In this document: in pieces, positions 51,167-60,959 of the stretch
How the letters are laid out: every line of letters begins with the position of its first letter
How positions within the stretch are numbered: position 1 is the stretch's first letter
NCBI RefSeq assembly: GCF_002858745.1
Contig: NZ_PJRO01000014.1
Coordinates: 121,970-185,969 of the forward strand
Length of the DNA stretch: 64,000 nucleotides
Direction: 5' to 3'
Source of the DNA: Mesorhizobium loti
Lineage (GTDB): Bacteria > Pseudomonadota > Alphaproteobacteria > Rhizobiales > Rhizobiaceae
The notes under the pieces: model-generated
The model's input: only the letters and a program-made list of their open reading frames with translations
What the model was told of the DNA's origin: nothing
Databases searched by the model: none
Translations under genes and position numbers: made by a program

Positions 51167-52600
51167 TCAGTCTGAGGCCTCGGCAATCGCGGGGAACAGC
51201 GCTGAATAGCGCCGATAGATCTTTTCATAGCTCGTGGAGGTGGTGGAAGGAGCGATCACGTCCGTTTGTGACATTGTCGGCGCCGGACGTTCATCCGGCG
51301 GCACAGCCAACAGCGCGGCACCGATCGCCGCCGGTGAGGAGTGATGGTAGCCCACGACCGGGCGCCCCAGGATGTCGGCCAGCATCTGCCGCGTCGAGGG
51401 GTGCGACACGGCGTGACCGGCCAGGACGACGCGCTCGATCTTCGACGTCTCCGCCAGAATGTCGACGCAGCGCCTGATTTCGAACTGCACGCCTTCCAGA
51501 TAGGCGCGGGCGATATCCTGCGCCTTGTGCTGTACGGTCAGGCCATGCAGCACGCCGCGCAGGTTTGGATTCCACAAGGCCCCCTGCTCACCCCCGGCAA
51601 GATAGGGCGAGAACATCAGGCCGTTGGCACCGGCCTGCGATATCGCTGCCGCGCTGTCGATGCGGCCGTTGTCCCAACCGAGAAGGTCATTCAGCCATCG
51701 ATAGCTGGTGCCGGTCGAGAGCAGGTCCATTTCGCGACCGAACACACCCTCGACGGCATGAGGGGTAAGCAGGTAGCGCCGGTGAGGGTCGCGCAGCGGC
51801 TCGCGCAAGCTGTCCATGATGATGGTGCTGGAACCGGTGGTGACACATATAGTGCCACTGCCCAGGCCGGTCATGGCGTAGACGCTGGCAACGGAGTCAG
51901 CGCAGCCCACGGCCACAGGTAATCCTGCCGGCAGTCCGAGACGAGCAGCGACATCGCCGCGGAGCGGACTGGTGGCCTCGGCCGGCCGCACTGCAGGCAG
52001 CAAGCGCTCCGAGACACCCCACACCGCACACAATTCATGCGCCCAGGATTTCCTGTCGAGATCGTAGAGACCGTATCCCGCAGCCGTCGACGGGTCGGTC
52101 GTCAGCTCTCCCGTCAGCGCGTAGTGCAGGAAATCCTTGGCGGAAAGGATCACGTTGACACCGTTGCCGAAGCAGTCGCGATGATGACGGAACATCGGCG
52201 CAAGATAACGCCCGTCAATGGGCATGCCCGTCCGTTCGTAGATCGTCTGCCGAGTCGGCTCATCGAGGAAGCTTGACGCCCAGGCATCGGCGCGGCTGTC
52301 CATCCAGGTGATTGCGGATGGAAGAGGCTTGTCGCCCTCCAGGCAGACCAAAGTCGGCAATTGGCCGGTCAAGCCGATGGCAGAGACGTTCTTCGCAACA
52401 TCTCTGTCAAACAGCCTTACCGCAGTCTCCAGGGCAGTCACCCAGTCGAGCGGATTTTGCTCGGCCTGGCCGGGCAACTCCCTTGTCACAGGAAATGCCG
52501 CTTCGGTGGTGGCCACAACTTCGCCCGACACCGACATCGCCACGCATTTGACGGCCGAGGTGCCGAGATCGATGCCGAGAATGACGTTATCGTTCTTCAT
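51167..52600 (-). CDS. FGGY-family carbohydrate kinase (xylulokinase-like)
   Basis: A 477-residue ASKHA kinase. GIDLGTSAVKCVAM is the ATP phosphate-1 motif, GLTGQLPTLVC and AITWMDSRAD follow, and TTGSSTIIMD with GGEQGALWNP and VLAGHAVSHPSTRQMLAD complete the fold. Sequence style is xylulokinase-like, but the partner genes suggest an amino sugar, polyol or ketose other than xylulose. A weak AGG precedes the ATG. Confidence 0.87.
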   Translation of the reverse strand: MKNDNVILGIDLGTSAVKCVAMSVSGEVVATTEAAFPVTRELPGQAEQNPLDWVTALETAVRLFDRDVAKNVSAIGLTGQLPTLVCLEGDKPLPSAITWMDSRADAWASSFLDEPTRQTIYERTGMPIDGRYLAPMFRHHRDCFGNGVNVILSAKDFLHYALTGELTTDPSTAAGYGLYDLDRKSWAHELCAVWGVSERLLPAVRPAEATSPLRGDVAARLGLPAGLPVAVGCADSVASVYAMTGLGSGTICVTTGSSTIIMDSLREPLRDPHRRYLLTPHAVEGVFGREMDLLSTGTSYRWLNDLLGWDNGRIDSAAAISQAGANGLMFSPYLAGGEQGALWNPNLRGVLHGLTVQHKAQDIARAYLEGVQFEIRRCVDILAETSKIERVVLAGHAVSHPSTRQMLADILGRPVVGYHHSSPAAIGAALLAVPPDERPAPTMSQTDVIAPSTTSTSYEKIYRRYSALFPAIAEASD

Positions 52601-52619
52601 CGCAATGCCTGATCGGGGA

Positions 52620-52667
52620 AAGGCGCCTCAGCTTTGCAGGCTTCATGCCTGCATGCAAAGGCGCCTT
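52620..52667 (-). terminator. Long hairpin between aminotransferase and FGGY kinase genes
   Basis: AAGGCGCC pairs with GGCGCCTT, then TTTGCAGGC with GCCTGCA...AAA around a short loop. It is 8 bp after the aminotransferase stop. No U-run follows, and the kinase gene starts 20 bp on. It could be a partial terminator or RNA-stability element. Confidence 0.6.
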
Positions 52668-52675
52668 GCCGGAAG

Positions 52676-54019
52676 TTAGTGCTTTGCCTTCACCGCACGC
52701 ATCGCCTCGCCGGCAATGGCGATGGTCTGCGCGATGTCGTCCTCGGTATGGGCGAAGGAAATGAACAGGTTCTCGAACGCACCGGGATGGAATAGAACAC
52801 CACGGTCGAGCATCTCTTCCCACCATGTCCGGAAAACGTCGTGACGCGCATAACGGGCAGCATCGCGATAGTTGCGGATCGGCTTGTCGGCAAACCAGAG
52901 CTGCATGACAGGTCCAACCCCGGTTACATAGGCCGGGATGTCATTGTCGGCGATTACCTTCTCCAACCCGTCGAACAGCTTCTGGCAACGCTGATAGAGC
53001 GTGTCATAGAGGCCGGGCGTCGCCAGATGGTGGAGGGTGGCATTCGCTGCCGTTACCGCTATGCCGTTGGCCGCATAGGTACCCGCCATCGAGACAGTGC
53101 CGTCCGCGACAAGTGCCATGATGTCCTTGCGCCCACCGAGTGCCGCGACCGGGAAGCCGCCACCGAGGCCCTTGGCGAAGGTGGAGAGGTCGGGCTGGAG
53201 GCCGTAATAACCTTGCGCGCCGCCCAGGCTGAGACGGAAACCGGTGATGACTTCGTCGCAGATCAGGATGATGCCGGCCTTTGCGGTCAGCTCGCGCATC
53301 GCTTCAAGATAACCCGGCTCCGGCAGGATACAGCCGGTGTTGCACATCACCGCTTCGGTGATCACGGCCGCAATGCTGTCTCCCTCGCGGGCAATCGCTT
53401 CGCGAAGCGCCTCGACGTCATTCCATGGCAGGATGATCAGGGAATCATCCAGCCCGGCCGGCATGCCAGGGCCCTGCGGAATGGCCTTCGGGGTCTTGTC
53501 CGGACCGGCCGTTTCCAGCATCGGATGCTTGCTCCAGTAAACGCCGTCGGAGAAGCCGTGATACATGCCCTCGAAACGGATGAGCTTCTTGCGGCCGGTG
53601 AAGGCACGGGCGAGACGCACGGCATAGAGAACCGCCTCGGTTCCCGTGTTGCACAGGCGGACCTGCTCGATCGCCGGCACCGCCGCGATGATCTTTTCCG
53701 ACAGCGTGATCTCTTCGGCCGCCGGCATGGCGAAAACCGTGCCGCGGTTCTGGATGAAGTCGACCACCGCGTCAGTGATCTTCTGCGGCCGGTGGCCGAG
53801 GATCATCGGCCCGAGGCCGAGCAGGTAATCGATGTACTCGTTGCCGTCGACGTCGAAGAGACGCGAGCCGGTGCCGCGGTCGACAAACAATGGATAGGGA
53901 TCCCAGCCAGACCAGACCGCACGCGCCGTGCTGTTGACACCGCTCGGGATGATCTCGCTGGAGCGAGCAAAATAATCGCGACTCCGGGTGGAACGCGAGG
54001 GTGTCTTGTATGCAGGCAT
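52676..54019 (-). CDS. Class III aminotransferase (glutamate-1-semialdehyde aminomutase-like)
   Basis: A 447-residue PLP enzyme: PSGVNSTARA near the N-terminus and FVDRGTGSRLFDVDGNEYIDY, NTGTEAVLYAVRLARAFTG as cofactor loop, ILICDEVITGFRLS, and STFAKGLGGGFPVAALGG with the PLP lysine. The GSA-type features are strong, but aminosugar, amino-polyol and beta-amino acid aminotransferases share them. GAGGAGA lies 6 bases before the ATG at 54019; an upstream ATG at 54079 falls inside the operator-promoter region and is rejected. First gene of the NagB/FGGY/DapA set. Confidence 0.87.
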   Translation of the reverse strand: MPAYKTPSRSTRSRDYFARSSEIIPSGVNSTARAVWSGWDPYPLFVDRGTGSRLFDVDGNEYIDYLLGLGPMILGHRPQKITDAVVDFIQNRGTVFAMPAAEEITLSEKIIAAVPAIEQVRLCNTGTEAVLYAVRLARAFTGRKKLIRFEGMYHGFSDGVYWSKHPMLETAGPDKTPKAIPQGPGMPAGLDDSLIILPWNDVEALREAIAREGDSIAAVITEAVMCNTGCILPEPGYLEAMRELTAKAGIILICDEVITGFRLSLGGAQGYYGLQPDLSTFAKGLGGGFPVAALGGRKDIMALVADGTVSMAGTYAANGIAVTAANATLHHLATPGLYDTLYQRCQKLFDGLEKVIADNDIPAYVTGVGPVMQLWFADKPIRNYRDAARYARHDVFRTWWEEMLDRGVLFHPGAFENLFISFAHTEDDIAQTIAIAGEAMRAVKAKH

Positions 54020-54045
54020 TAATCTCTCCTCAGAGAACCAGTTTG

Positions 54046-54067
54046 CATACTTATTATAATGAGTATG
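54046..54067. promoter_or_regulatory. 22-bp dyad operator, copy 1
   Basis: CATACTTAT-TATA-ATGAGTATG: 9-base arms with one mismatch around 4 bases, and a half-site TGAGTATGAT shared with 59004-59013. It covers the -10 box of the aminotransferase operon promoter. Confidence 0.75.
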
Positions 54068-54079
54068 ATATCCTGTCAA
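54053..54079 (-). promoter_or_regulatory. Sigma-70 promoter of the aminotransferase-kinase-nagB operon
   Basis: Minus strand TTGACA (54074-54079), 15-base spacer, TATAAT (54053-54058). Both hexamers match consensus; the spacer is short by one or two. The 22-bp operator overlaps the -10. Confidence 0.7.
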
Positions 54080-54122
54080 CGACGACGGAGAAGATAACCG
54101 TCATCCGTTCTTCAGGCTGGGA

Positions 54123-55799
54123 TCAGTCGGTGAAGGTCCGCGAATAGCGATTGCCGTCCCGCGTCACCGAAACGACCGTTCCCTCGATTGCAGGACCGAG
54201 AACCAGGCGCTCGGGCGCGTGGGTTTCGGCTCCGATCCGGAAGATGCCGGGCTCAAGTTCAACCAGTTCCAGGTCCTCACCCGGGGCCTCGACGCCGCCG
54301 GGCGCGATCAGGAACAGGCGTTTCCCGCGCGCCACGAGGCGGAAATTCGTGAACCAGGGCGAATGCGAACGATAATGTCCGACACAGGCCATTGAAACCC
54401 GGCCACGCCCCGAAGGAGCCGGCTTTCGGCGCAGTTCGAGCGGACCATAATTCCACCCCCCTTCCCCATCATCGGCCCCAACTTCGAATGTGAGGTGGAA
54501 CACCGCAAAGGCAGGATGATCGGTCGCGTAGCGCGACGACCACGTCTTGAAGACGCGACCCTGGATGCCACCACTCGAAAGCTTGACCTTGCCGTCGTCA
54601 TCAGTGGCGAAGGAGACTGCAACCGTATCGCCGGCTGCATCTTGCGTAAGAAAATCGCCCAGCATCCTGGGCTGGAAGGCAACCGGATCGAGCGCGTCGA
54701 GGTCAAGCTTGATCGGCGGGAGTTTAATCTCGTTGCCTGTCAGCCAGGCATGCGCCGCGCGGGCAATCACCTGCGCGCCCGGACAATCGCCATTGGCATT
54801 GGTGAGGACCGCGATCCCGATATCGCGGGATAAATCAGCCAGGACGAAGGTGGCGTAGCCCACCATGCCGCCGCCATGGGTGAGGCAGTGGCTGCCCCTG
54901 ATGGTTTCGACATTGATGCCGAGGCCGTAGACGCTCCGTTCGACCCCGGCGTCTGACACGAACTCGACGATTGGCTCTCCATACGGCGCCAGCAGGCCGG
55001 TCAGCTGTTCGAATGCCTTCCCGCTGACAACAGTCTTTCCACCCAGTCGTCCCGATCCCAGCAACATCTGGACGAAGCGTGCGAGATCCGGGCCGGTCGC
55101 GGCAATGTTGCCGTCGGAGGTGTTGGTCTCAAACCATGTCGCAGGCGCCAGGGCTTCGCCCGGCAGCCAAGGGCGGTCGTCAGCCGCAGGTGCATAACCA
55201 ATCGCGAAACGATGCCGATCCTTGTTGGAGATGCAGGGCGTGCTGGCCGCCATCCCGAATGGATCGAGCAGCCGCTCCCTGTAGACCTCGACGGTCGGCT
55301 GCCCGGTGACGGCGGAAACCACAAGGCCGAGCAGGATGTAGCCGATGTTGGAGTAGTGGAACGCACTGCCGGGGACAAAGCCCGTCGAAAGCTCCCGCAG
55401 CCACCAGCCTTGTCCGATTTCGTCTGGCAAGGAGTCGGTACCGGCCGGCAATCCGGCGGAATGGTTCAGCAGATGGCGCAGCGTGAACATCGGATAGTCC
55501 GAGCCAACGCTGAACCAGGGCAGATATTGCGTGACGGGGTGATCGAGATCGACCTTCCCTTCCTCGGCAAGCTGCAGCAGAGTCAGGCCGACAAAGGCTT
55601 TGCTGATGGAGCCGATGGCAAACAGGTGGTCGCGCGTGACGGGCTGGCGCGCATCGACATTGGCGAGGCCAAAAGGAATTTCGAACATGGTCCCGCCGCG
55701 TGAAACGGCAACGATCATGCCGCCGGGGATTGGCCAATGCTGCGTGAATTCCTCAGCCAGTGCGTGCAGCCGCTGCGCCACGAGTTCAATAGATGTCAT
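54123..55799 (-). CDS. Class C beta-lactamase-type serine hydrolase
   Basis: A 558-residue protein. The serine hydrolase domain (to about residue 350) has the SxxK motif SISK near residue 64, FHYSNIGY as the YxN motif, and THGGGM in place of KTG. The C-terminal ~200 residues are beta-rich, as in D-aminopeptidase-type or EstB-like relatives. No signal peptide, so probably cytoplasmic. Esterase, D-aminopeptidase or amidase activity cannot be told apart. It lies 12 bp after the M17 aminopeptidase gene in the same operon, which hints at peptide trimming. Confidence 0.85.
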   Translation of the reverse strand: MTSIELVAQRLHALAEEFTQHWPIPGGMIVAVSRGGTMFEIPFGLANVDARQPVTRDHLFAIGSISKAFVGLTLLQLAEEGKVDLDHPVTQYLPWFSVGSDYPMFTLRHLLNHSAGLPAGTDSLPDEIGQGWWLRELSTGFVPGSAFHYSNIGYILLGLVVSAVTGQPTVEVYRERLLDPFGMAASTPCISNKDRHRFAIGYAPAADDRPWLPGEALAPATWFETNTSDGNIAATGPDLARFVQMLLGSGRLGGKTVVSGKAFEQLTGLLAPYGEPIVEFVSDAGVERSVYGLGINVETIRGSHCLTHGGGMVGYATFVLADLSRDIGIAVLTNANGDCPGAQVIARAAHAWLTGNEIKLPPIKLDLDALDPVAFQPRMLGDFLTQDAAGDTVAVSFATDDDGKVKLSSGGIQGRVFKTWSSRYATDHPAFAVFHLTFEVGADDGEGGWNYGPLELRRKPAPSGRGRVSMACVGHYRSHSPWFTNFRLVARGKRLFLIAPGGVEAPGEDLELVELEPGIFRIGAETHAPERLVLGPAIEGTVVSVTRDGNRYSRTFTD

Positions 55800-55811
55800 A
55801 GCGGTCAGAAC

Positions 55812-57269
55812 CTATTCACCAGCTCTATTGAGCAGCAATTGCAGCAAAGCCCGGACAGGCGAGCCTGTCGCACCCGCTGGCCACGGCTCGAAATCATCCT
55901 CGATATATGCGCTCGAACCGTTGTCGATGTGCGCCCAGGCAGCCTTGCCGGCAAATGTCCGCAGATAGGTGGCCGCGAGTTGGCCACTGTCTGGCGCCGA
56001 CAAGGGCGCGTTAGCGATATCGGCGACTTTCGATTCGATCAGGCGTTCATATTCCGCTCTGAGTGGCAGTCGCCAGCCCGGCTCGCCGGCAAGCTCGCCG
56101 GCATTGCACAGCGCATCGGCAAGCGAATCCGACGTTGACCAGCATCCCCAAAGCAGCGGGCCAACGCCACCTCCGTCGGTCAGCGTACCGACATCGACGA
56201 TCTCGGTCACGTTGTTCCTGGCGAGATAAGCAACCGCATCCGCCAGCACCAGCCGGCCTTCACTGTCGGTATCCACGACCTCTGTTCGCCGGCCGTCGGG
56301 ATGGCTCACGACATCGCCGGGGCGCAAGGCGTGACCACCAGGCATGTTCTCCGCCATTGGCAGGACGGCTGTCACATCCGGATCGACGCCGAGTTCCACA
56401 GCGGCAAAAATGGCGCCGGCCACGGCCGCCGCAGCGGCCATGTCTGCCTTCATCCAGGCGATCTCCTGTGCATTCCGTTTCAGATTGATGCCGCCGGAAT
56501 CGAAGGTGATCCCCTTGCCTGCGAGGCCCAGGTTCGCTCTTTGGCGGTTGGGGTAGAGATGCACCACGCAAGGCTTGTTGGCGCTGCCGCGGCCGACCGC
56601 CTGCGTTGCTCCGAACCCGTTCCTGGCCAGATCGGCCTCGTCCCATATTGCGACGGCGATGCCCAATTCACGCGCACGATCGGCCACCACCTGCGCAAAA
56701 CGTGCCGGCACCAGATCACCACCCGGCGTTTCGACCAGTTCGCGCACCCAATTGACAGCCTTGCCGGCAGCCATGCCGATTTCGAAGGCGCGGTGCAATC
56801 CCGTCGTATCGGACACCAGAAGCTCGATCGTGACTTCGGCCTTGTCAGCTCGAACATAGGCGCCAAGCAGGCAGGCTTCCGCTGCCGCCCGCACGACAGA
56901 CGCCATGTCGTCCCTCAACCCATTCAAAGCGACTACGCTTCGGCCTCTTTCGCGCAGGAAGCAGGCGGCCGGCATCAAGGCGTCGCGCAACGTGTTTGCA
57001 GTGAAAGTCTCGCGCGCTCCGACACCCACCAGGAGAATCGCAGGCTCATCCGACGACGGCACCAGAAGCGCCGAAAGCTGTCCGACCTTGCCCCGAAACA
57101 ATGGATCCCGACGGAGCGCATGGTGGGCAATTTGCCCACCATGCGCCGCCTTCCCCGCCAACTCGGCATCGGCAACTTCAAAACCACCGCCCCCAGCAAA
57201 GGCGGGCATCACCAGAATGTCCGCTGTTGCCAGAACGGAGCGGTCGCTGCCGAGGCGTATGATGGTCAT
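55812..57269 (-). CDS. M17 leucyl aminopeptidase family protein
   Basis: A 485-residue two-metal aminopeptidase. C-terminal catalytic domain: KGITFDSGGINLK near residue 252, WMKADMAAAAAV, MAENMPGGHALRPGDVV and the VVDTDSEGRLVLADAV signature (usual NTDAEGR, with Ser for Ala). All metal-ligand acidic positions are visible. It would remove N-terminal residues from peptides imported by the adjoining transporter. Start within one base of the binding-protein stop. Confidence 0.9.
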   Translation of the reverse strand: MTIIRLGSDRSVLATADILVMPAFAGGGGFEVADAELAGKAAHGGQIAHHALRRDPLFRGKVGQLSALLVPSSDEPAILLVGVGARETFTANTLRDALMPAACFLRERGRSVVALNGLRDDMASVVRAAAEACLLGAYVRADKAEVTIELLVSDTTGLHRAFEIGMAAGKAVNWVRELVETPGGDLVPARFAQVVADRARELGIAVAIWDEADLARNGFGATQAVGRGSANKPCVVHLYPNRQRANLGLAGKGITFDSGGINLKRNAQEIAWMKADMAAAAAVAGAIFAAVELGVDPDVTAVLPMAENMPGGHALRPGDVVSHPDGRRTEVVDTDSEGRLVLADAVAYLARNNVTEIVDVGTLTDGGGVGPLLWGCWSTSDSLADALCNAGELAGEPGWRLPLRAEYERLIESKVADIANAPLSAPDSGQLAATYLRTFAGKAAWAHIDNGSSAYIEDDFEPWPAGATGSPVRALLQLLLNRAGE

Positions 57270-57270
57270 G

Positions 57271-58944
57271 CTATTTCACCTTGTGGACATTCATCAGCGT
57301 TTCGGTCGACAGATTGTTGACAGAACCCACGAGAGGCGAAAGCACGAAACCTTCCCATTTCGGACTATGGGCCTCGATGACATTGGGATAGTTGAGCACG
57401 ATGTAGGGCCGAGCTTCGAAGATATGCTTCTGCATGGCGGAAATCTCGGCCCGGCGTTCCTTGCTGTCGAGCAATGTACCCTGCTTCAGATACATCTTGT
57501 CGTAGTCTGCATTGCAGTAACCACTGTCGCTATTGCCGCCGCGTGCCGCGCAGGTGACGATGCTCAGCATGAAATCAGGTTCCACCGGCGGCACCCAGCT
57601 CCACATGGCGAAATCATAGTCGAGATATTTGGCCTCCGGCGCCTGGATGGCTTCGCTCGCGGCACCTGGGTCCATCTTGCGCTGGGTGATCTCGATGCCG
57701 ATCTTCTTGAAGCCGGCCTGGATGATCTGGAAGGCGCGGTCGCCGGTTCCGTTCTCTTCGGTCGGGAAAATCACTTCGTAGGCCATGCGCCTGCCGTCTA
57801 CGACGCGGATGCCGTCGCCGCCCTTCTTGTAGCCTACCTCGTCCAGGATCTGGTTTGCCTTGTCGGTGTCGTAGGGCAACGGCTTGATGGCCTCGTCATG
57901 GTAGCCGCTCGCGGGTGCGACGATGGTCGAACCCGGAGTCGAGAAGCCGAGCCAGACGATCTTGTCGATGGTGTCGCGGTCGATGGCGTATTCCAGGGCC
58001 TCGCGCACCTTCGGATCGAGCAGTTCACGGTTCTTCGGCTTGTCGGCGCTGGTGTTGATGATGAGTGTCTTCATGCCGACGCCTGGCCCACTCAACACGG
58101 TCATTCCGGCCTTCTTCAGGGTTTCGACGGAGGTCGGCGGGGTCTGCTCGCCGATCATGTCGAGCTTGTCGGTGACCAGAGCCGTGATCATGGCATCGTC
58201 ATTGGCGAAGAACTGCAGACCGAAGCCATCGATGACCGGCTTCTTCTCGCCCCACCAGTTCGGATTGCGGGCGAACAGCGCGATCTGCTCGTTTTCGTGT
58301 TTGGTCAGCACGAATGGGCCACCTGCGACCACCGGAGCAGCGTTCGGAAAGGTCGAGATCTGCTCACCATTGCCTTCCGCCAGAGGCTCCCAGATGTGCT
58401 GCGGCAAGATCGGCAAAGCCTGCAGTTGCGTCAGCACATTGGCGACCGGCAAGGCATAGGTCAGCACCAGCGTGTTGTCGTCGGTGGCCTTGGCATCCTC
58501 CATATGCGCGACCCAGCCGGCCAGCTTGCCGGTGGCGCCGCTCTGGAATTTGCGGATCAGATTGAAGGTGAAGGCGGCGTCCTTGGCGGTCAGCGGCTCA
58601 CCATCCGACCACTTGGCATCTGGAACCGTATGGAAAGTCCAGACCTTGCCGTCGGCCGACGTTTCCCATTTGGTCGCAAAGGACGGCACGATCTCGAGCC
58701 TGGCATCATACTCAGTCAGATGTGGGTACACATACTGGTAAAACACTGAGCTGTAATCGGAGTCCGAGACGAACGGATTGAGCGAGTCGATCGGCTGCGT
58801 CGCGCCGATACGCAGGATTTCGGCCGCGGAGGCGGAAGGCACGAGCGGCGCCTGAAAAACACTTGCCGCTGCGATCGCCGCGGCGACCGCCGCGGCGACC
58901 GCCAGGACGCGGATATTCCAGCTCTGGTGAGGTTTCTTTTTCAT
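57271..58944 (-). CDS. Peptide-type periplasmic solute-binding protein (SBP family 5)
   Basis: A 557-residue binding protein with a long signal peptide (MKKKPHQSWNIRV then AAAVAAAIAAASVFQAP, ending near PSASA). Segments TQPIDSLNPFVSD, YPHLTEYDARLEIVPSFATKW and GGPFVLTKHE mark the DppA/OppA family. The start at 58944 has GGGAG 6 bases upstream; MT six bases earlier has the site too close. Divergent from its permease genes, sharing an operator at 58990-59011. Confidence 0.9.
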   Translation of the reverse strand: MKKKPHQSWNIRVLAVAAAVAAAIAAASVFQAPLVPSASAAEILRIGATQPIDSLNPFVSDSDYSSVFYQYVYPHLTEYDARLEIVPSFATKWETSADGKVWTFHTVPDAKWSDGEPLTAKDAAFTFNLIRKFQSGATGKLAGWVAHMEDAKATDDNTLVLTYALPVANVLTQLQALPILPQHIWEPLAEGNGEQISTFPNAAPVVAGGPFVLTKHENEQIALFARNPNWWGEKKPVIDGFGLQFFANDDAMITALVTDKLDMIGEQTPPTSVETLKKAGMTVLSGPGVGMKTLIINTSADKPKNRELLDPKVREALEYAIDRDTIDKIVWLGFSTPGSTIVAPASGYHDEAIKPLPYDTDKANQILDEVGYKKGGDGIRVVDGRRMAYEVIFPTEENGTGDRAFQIIQAGFKKIGIEITQRKMDPGAASEAIQAPEAKYLDYDFAMWSWVPPVEPDFMLSIVTCAARGGNSDSGYCNADYDKMYLKQGTLLDSKERRAEISAMQKHIFEARPYIVLNYPNVIEAHSPKWEGFVLSPLVGSVNNLSTETLMNVHKVK

Positions 58945-58989
58945 TGTCATCTCCCGAGACGCAAGATTCTCCAAAATGGGGACTTGCCT

Positions 58990-59011
58990 CATATTCAGGC
59001 TACTGAGTATG
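58990..59011. promoter_or_regulatory. 22-bp dyad operator, copy 2
   Basis: CATATTCAG-GCTA-CTGAGTATG, the same 9-4-9 form as copy 1 with one mismatch between arms. It lies between the divergent binding-protein and permease genes. A TTGACA at 59020-59025 on the minus strand could be the -35 for the binding-protein operon. Confidence 0.75.
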
Positions 59012-59019
59012 ATGAGTGC

Positions 59020-60012
59020 ATGTCAAGCCGCTTGGGAGGAGCAGAGGCGTTGCGGGGATCGGCCTATATCTGGAAGCGGATAGTTTTCGCTGTCGTCACG
59101 GTCTTTGTGGCCCTGACGCTCAATTTCATCCTGTTCCGCGTGCTCCCAGGGGGACCGGTCAGCCAGATCTCGCGCGTCCCGAACGCTTCGCCTGCCTTGA
59201 AACAGGCGCTCACCGCACAATTCGGCCTCGATAAGCCGCTGTGGGAACAATACCTGCTTTATCTGCAGCAGACGTTTCGCGGCAATTTCGGTGTCTCCTA
59301 CATGAACCGCCAGCCGGTTCTCGACAATCTCATCGAGGCCTTCTCCAACACCATTCCGATGGTGGCGGCCGGCACCATCCTGGCTTTGACGCTCGGGGTT
59401 GTCGTCGGTGTCATTTCAGCCGTGCGCCGCGGCAGCATGACCGACCATCTCAGCACCAACATCGCTGTCCTGTTCTACGCGTTCCCGACGCAGTTCCTCG
59501 GCATGATGCTGCTCATCATATTCGCAGGTGTTCTGCCTTCGGCCGGCATGAACGACCCGTTCGCCATCGGCGGTTCGGGGTGGGATACTTTCCTCGATGC
59601 GCTGAAGCACATGGTCCTGCCGGTGACGACATTGGCATTGACGCTTTATGCCGAGAACGCTTTGATCGTGCGTTCCGCGATGCTGGAAACGCTGGGCGAG
59701 GACTATATCCTGACCGCCAAGGCCAAGGGCGTGCCGCGGCGCAGGCTCATCCGCGCGCATGCCTTGCGCAACGCCATGCTGCCCATCGTCACCATGGTGG
59801 CAATGTCGCTTGGCGCGGTCGTCACCGGCTCCATTCTCATCGAGGTCATCTTCTCCTGGCCGGGCATTGGCCGGGCGCTCTACACGGCGGTGCTCAAGCG
59901 CGACTATCCGATGCTGCAAGGCGGGTTCCTGGCCATCACCGTGGTGGTGATCACCTTCAACCTCATCGCCGATCTCATCTACTACAAGCTCGATCCCCGG
60001 ATTACGACATGA
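59020..60012 (+). CDS. Peptide-type ABC transporter permease (DppB-like)
   Basis: A 330-residue permease: KRIVFAVVTVFVALTLNFI as first helix, GGPVSQISRVP, RGNFGVSYMNRQPV and the EAA loop AKAKGVPRRRLIRAHALRNA. The ATG at 59020 has no clear ribosome site; TTG at 59050 with GGGAGGA 9 bases upstream is a good alternative. Overlaps DppC by ATGA. Membrane partner for the divergent binding protein. Confidence 0.87.
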   Translation: MSSRLGGAEALRGSAYIWKRIVFAVVTVFVALTLNFILFRVLPGGPVSQISRVPNASPALKQALTAQFGLDKPLWEQYLLYLQQTFRGNFGVSYMNRQPVLDNLIEAFSNTIPMVAAGTILALTLGVVVGVISAVRRGSMTDHLSTNIAVLFYAFPTQFLGMMLLIIFAGVLPSAGMNDPFAIGGSGWDTFLDALKHMVLPVTTLALTLYAENALIVRSAMLETLGEDYILTAKAKGVPRRRLIRAHALRNAMLPIVTMVAMSLGAVVTGSILIEVIFSWPGIGRALYTAVLKRDYPMLQGGFLAITVVVITFNLIADLIYYKLDPRITT

Positions 60013-60959
60013 CCCTCTCCTTGCCCGGCGCAGCCGCCCCCGAAGCCGAGACCCGGCTCGGCTTCTGGCCGGTATTGAACGACGTGCTGCACCAGCCGTC
60101 GGCCCTTGCCGGCCTCGCCATCGTCACGGTCTTCGTCCTGCTTGGGCTCATCTCGCCATTGATCGAGCCCTACAGTGTGCATGAAGCCACCTGCGCGGTG
60201 TTCGAGCCGCCATCGTGGCAGCACTGGTTCGGCTGTGATGATGGCGGCATCGACGTCTTTAGTCTGGTGCTGCGCGGCGGCCGCATCTCCATGATCGTCG
60301 GCGTGATCGCAACGTTCATCGCCATCGGCATCGGCGCGACAGTCGGCATCCTTTCCGGTTATTTCGGTGGCTGGGTGGATACGGTACTGATGCGCATCAC
60401 CGACTATTTCCTGGTCATCCCGCAGATCGTGCTGATGATCGTGATCGCCGCTGTATGGGGACCGAGCCTGTCCCATGTCATCATCGTCATCGGCGCCTTG
60501 ATGTGGACAAGCACCGCGCGGCTGATCCGGGCCCAGGTCAAGAGCCTGCGCGAGCGTGTCTATGTCAAACGTGTCGAGGCGCTTGGCGCCAGCCACTTCC
60601 ACATCATCATCCGTCACATCCTTCCGCAGATCGGCCCGCTTCTGGTCGCCAACACCGTGCTGGCCATCACCGTCGCCATCTTCAACGAGACCGCGCTGGC
60701 ATTCCTCGGTCTGTCCGATCCCACGGCGATCACCTGGGGTACCATCATGGAACACGCGTTTGACCGCGCCGCAGTCAGCAGCGGCGCCTGGTGGGCGATC
60801 GTGCCCGCCGGCGTTGCCGTCGCCGTGCTGATCATGGGCTGCTACATGCTCGGCCGCTCGATCGAGGACGGGCTGAACCCCCGGCTCAAGGTCTCATATC
60901 TCTCACTGCATGGCTGGAAACTGCGCCCGCTCGTCGGGCGCGGACCGGATGCTATCTGA
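60009..60959 (+). CDS. Peptide-type ABC transporter permease (DppC-like)
   Basis: A 316-residue permease with the DppC features: N-terminal helix, FGCDDGGIDVFSLVLRGGRIS, ISGYFGG-like LSGYFGGWVDTVLMR and EAA loop VEALGASHFHIIIRHILPQ. The start overlaps the DppB stop. An open frame continues upstream to 59241 but lies across DppB and is not coding. Confidence 0.88.
   Translation: MTLSLPGAAAPEAETRLGFWPVLNDVLHQPSALAGLAIVTVFVLLGLISPLIEPYSVHEATCAVFEPPSWQHWFGCDDGGIDVFSLVLRGGRISMIVGVIATFIAIGIGATVGILSGYFGGWVDTVLMRITDYFLVIPQIVLMIVIAAVWGPSLSHVIIVIGALMWTSTARLIRAQVKSLRERVYVKRVEALGASHFHIIIRHILPQIGPLLVANTVLAITVAIFNETALAFLGLSDPTAITWGTIMEHAFDRAAVSSGAWWAIVPAGVAVAVLIMGCYMLGRSIEDGLNPRLKVSYLSLHGWKLRPLVGRGPDAI

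Noticed and set aside
59241..60008. Open frame upstream of, and continuous with, the second DppC-like gene
   Set aside because: It overlaps the DppB-like gene in another frame and reads as low-complexity His/Arg-rich sequence; translation should start at 60009.
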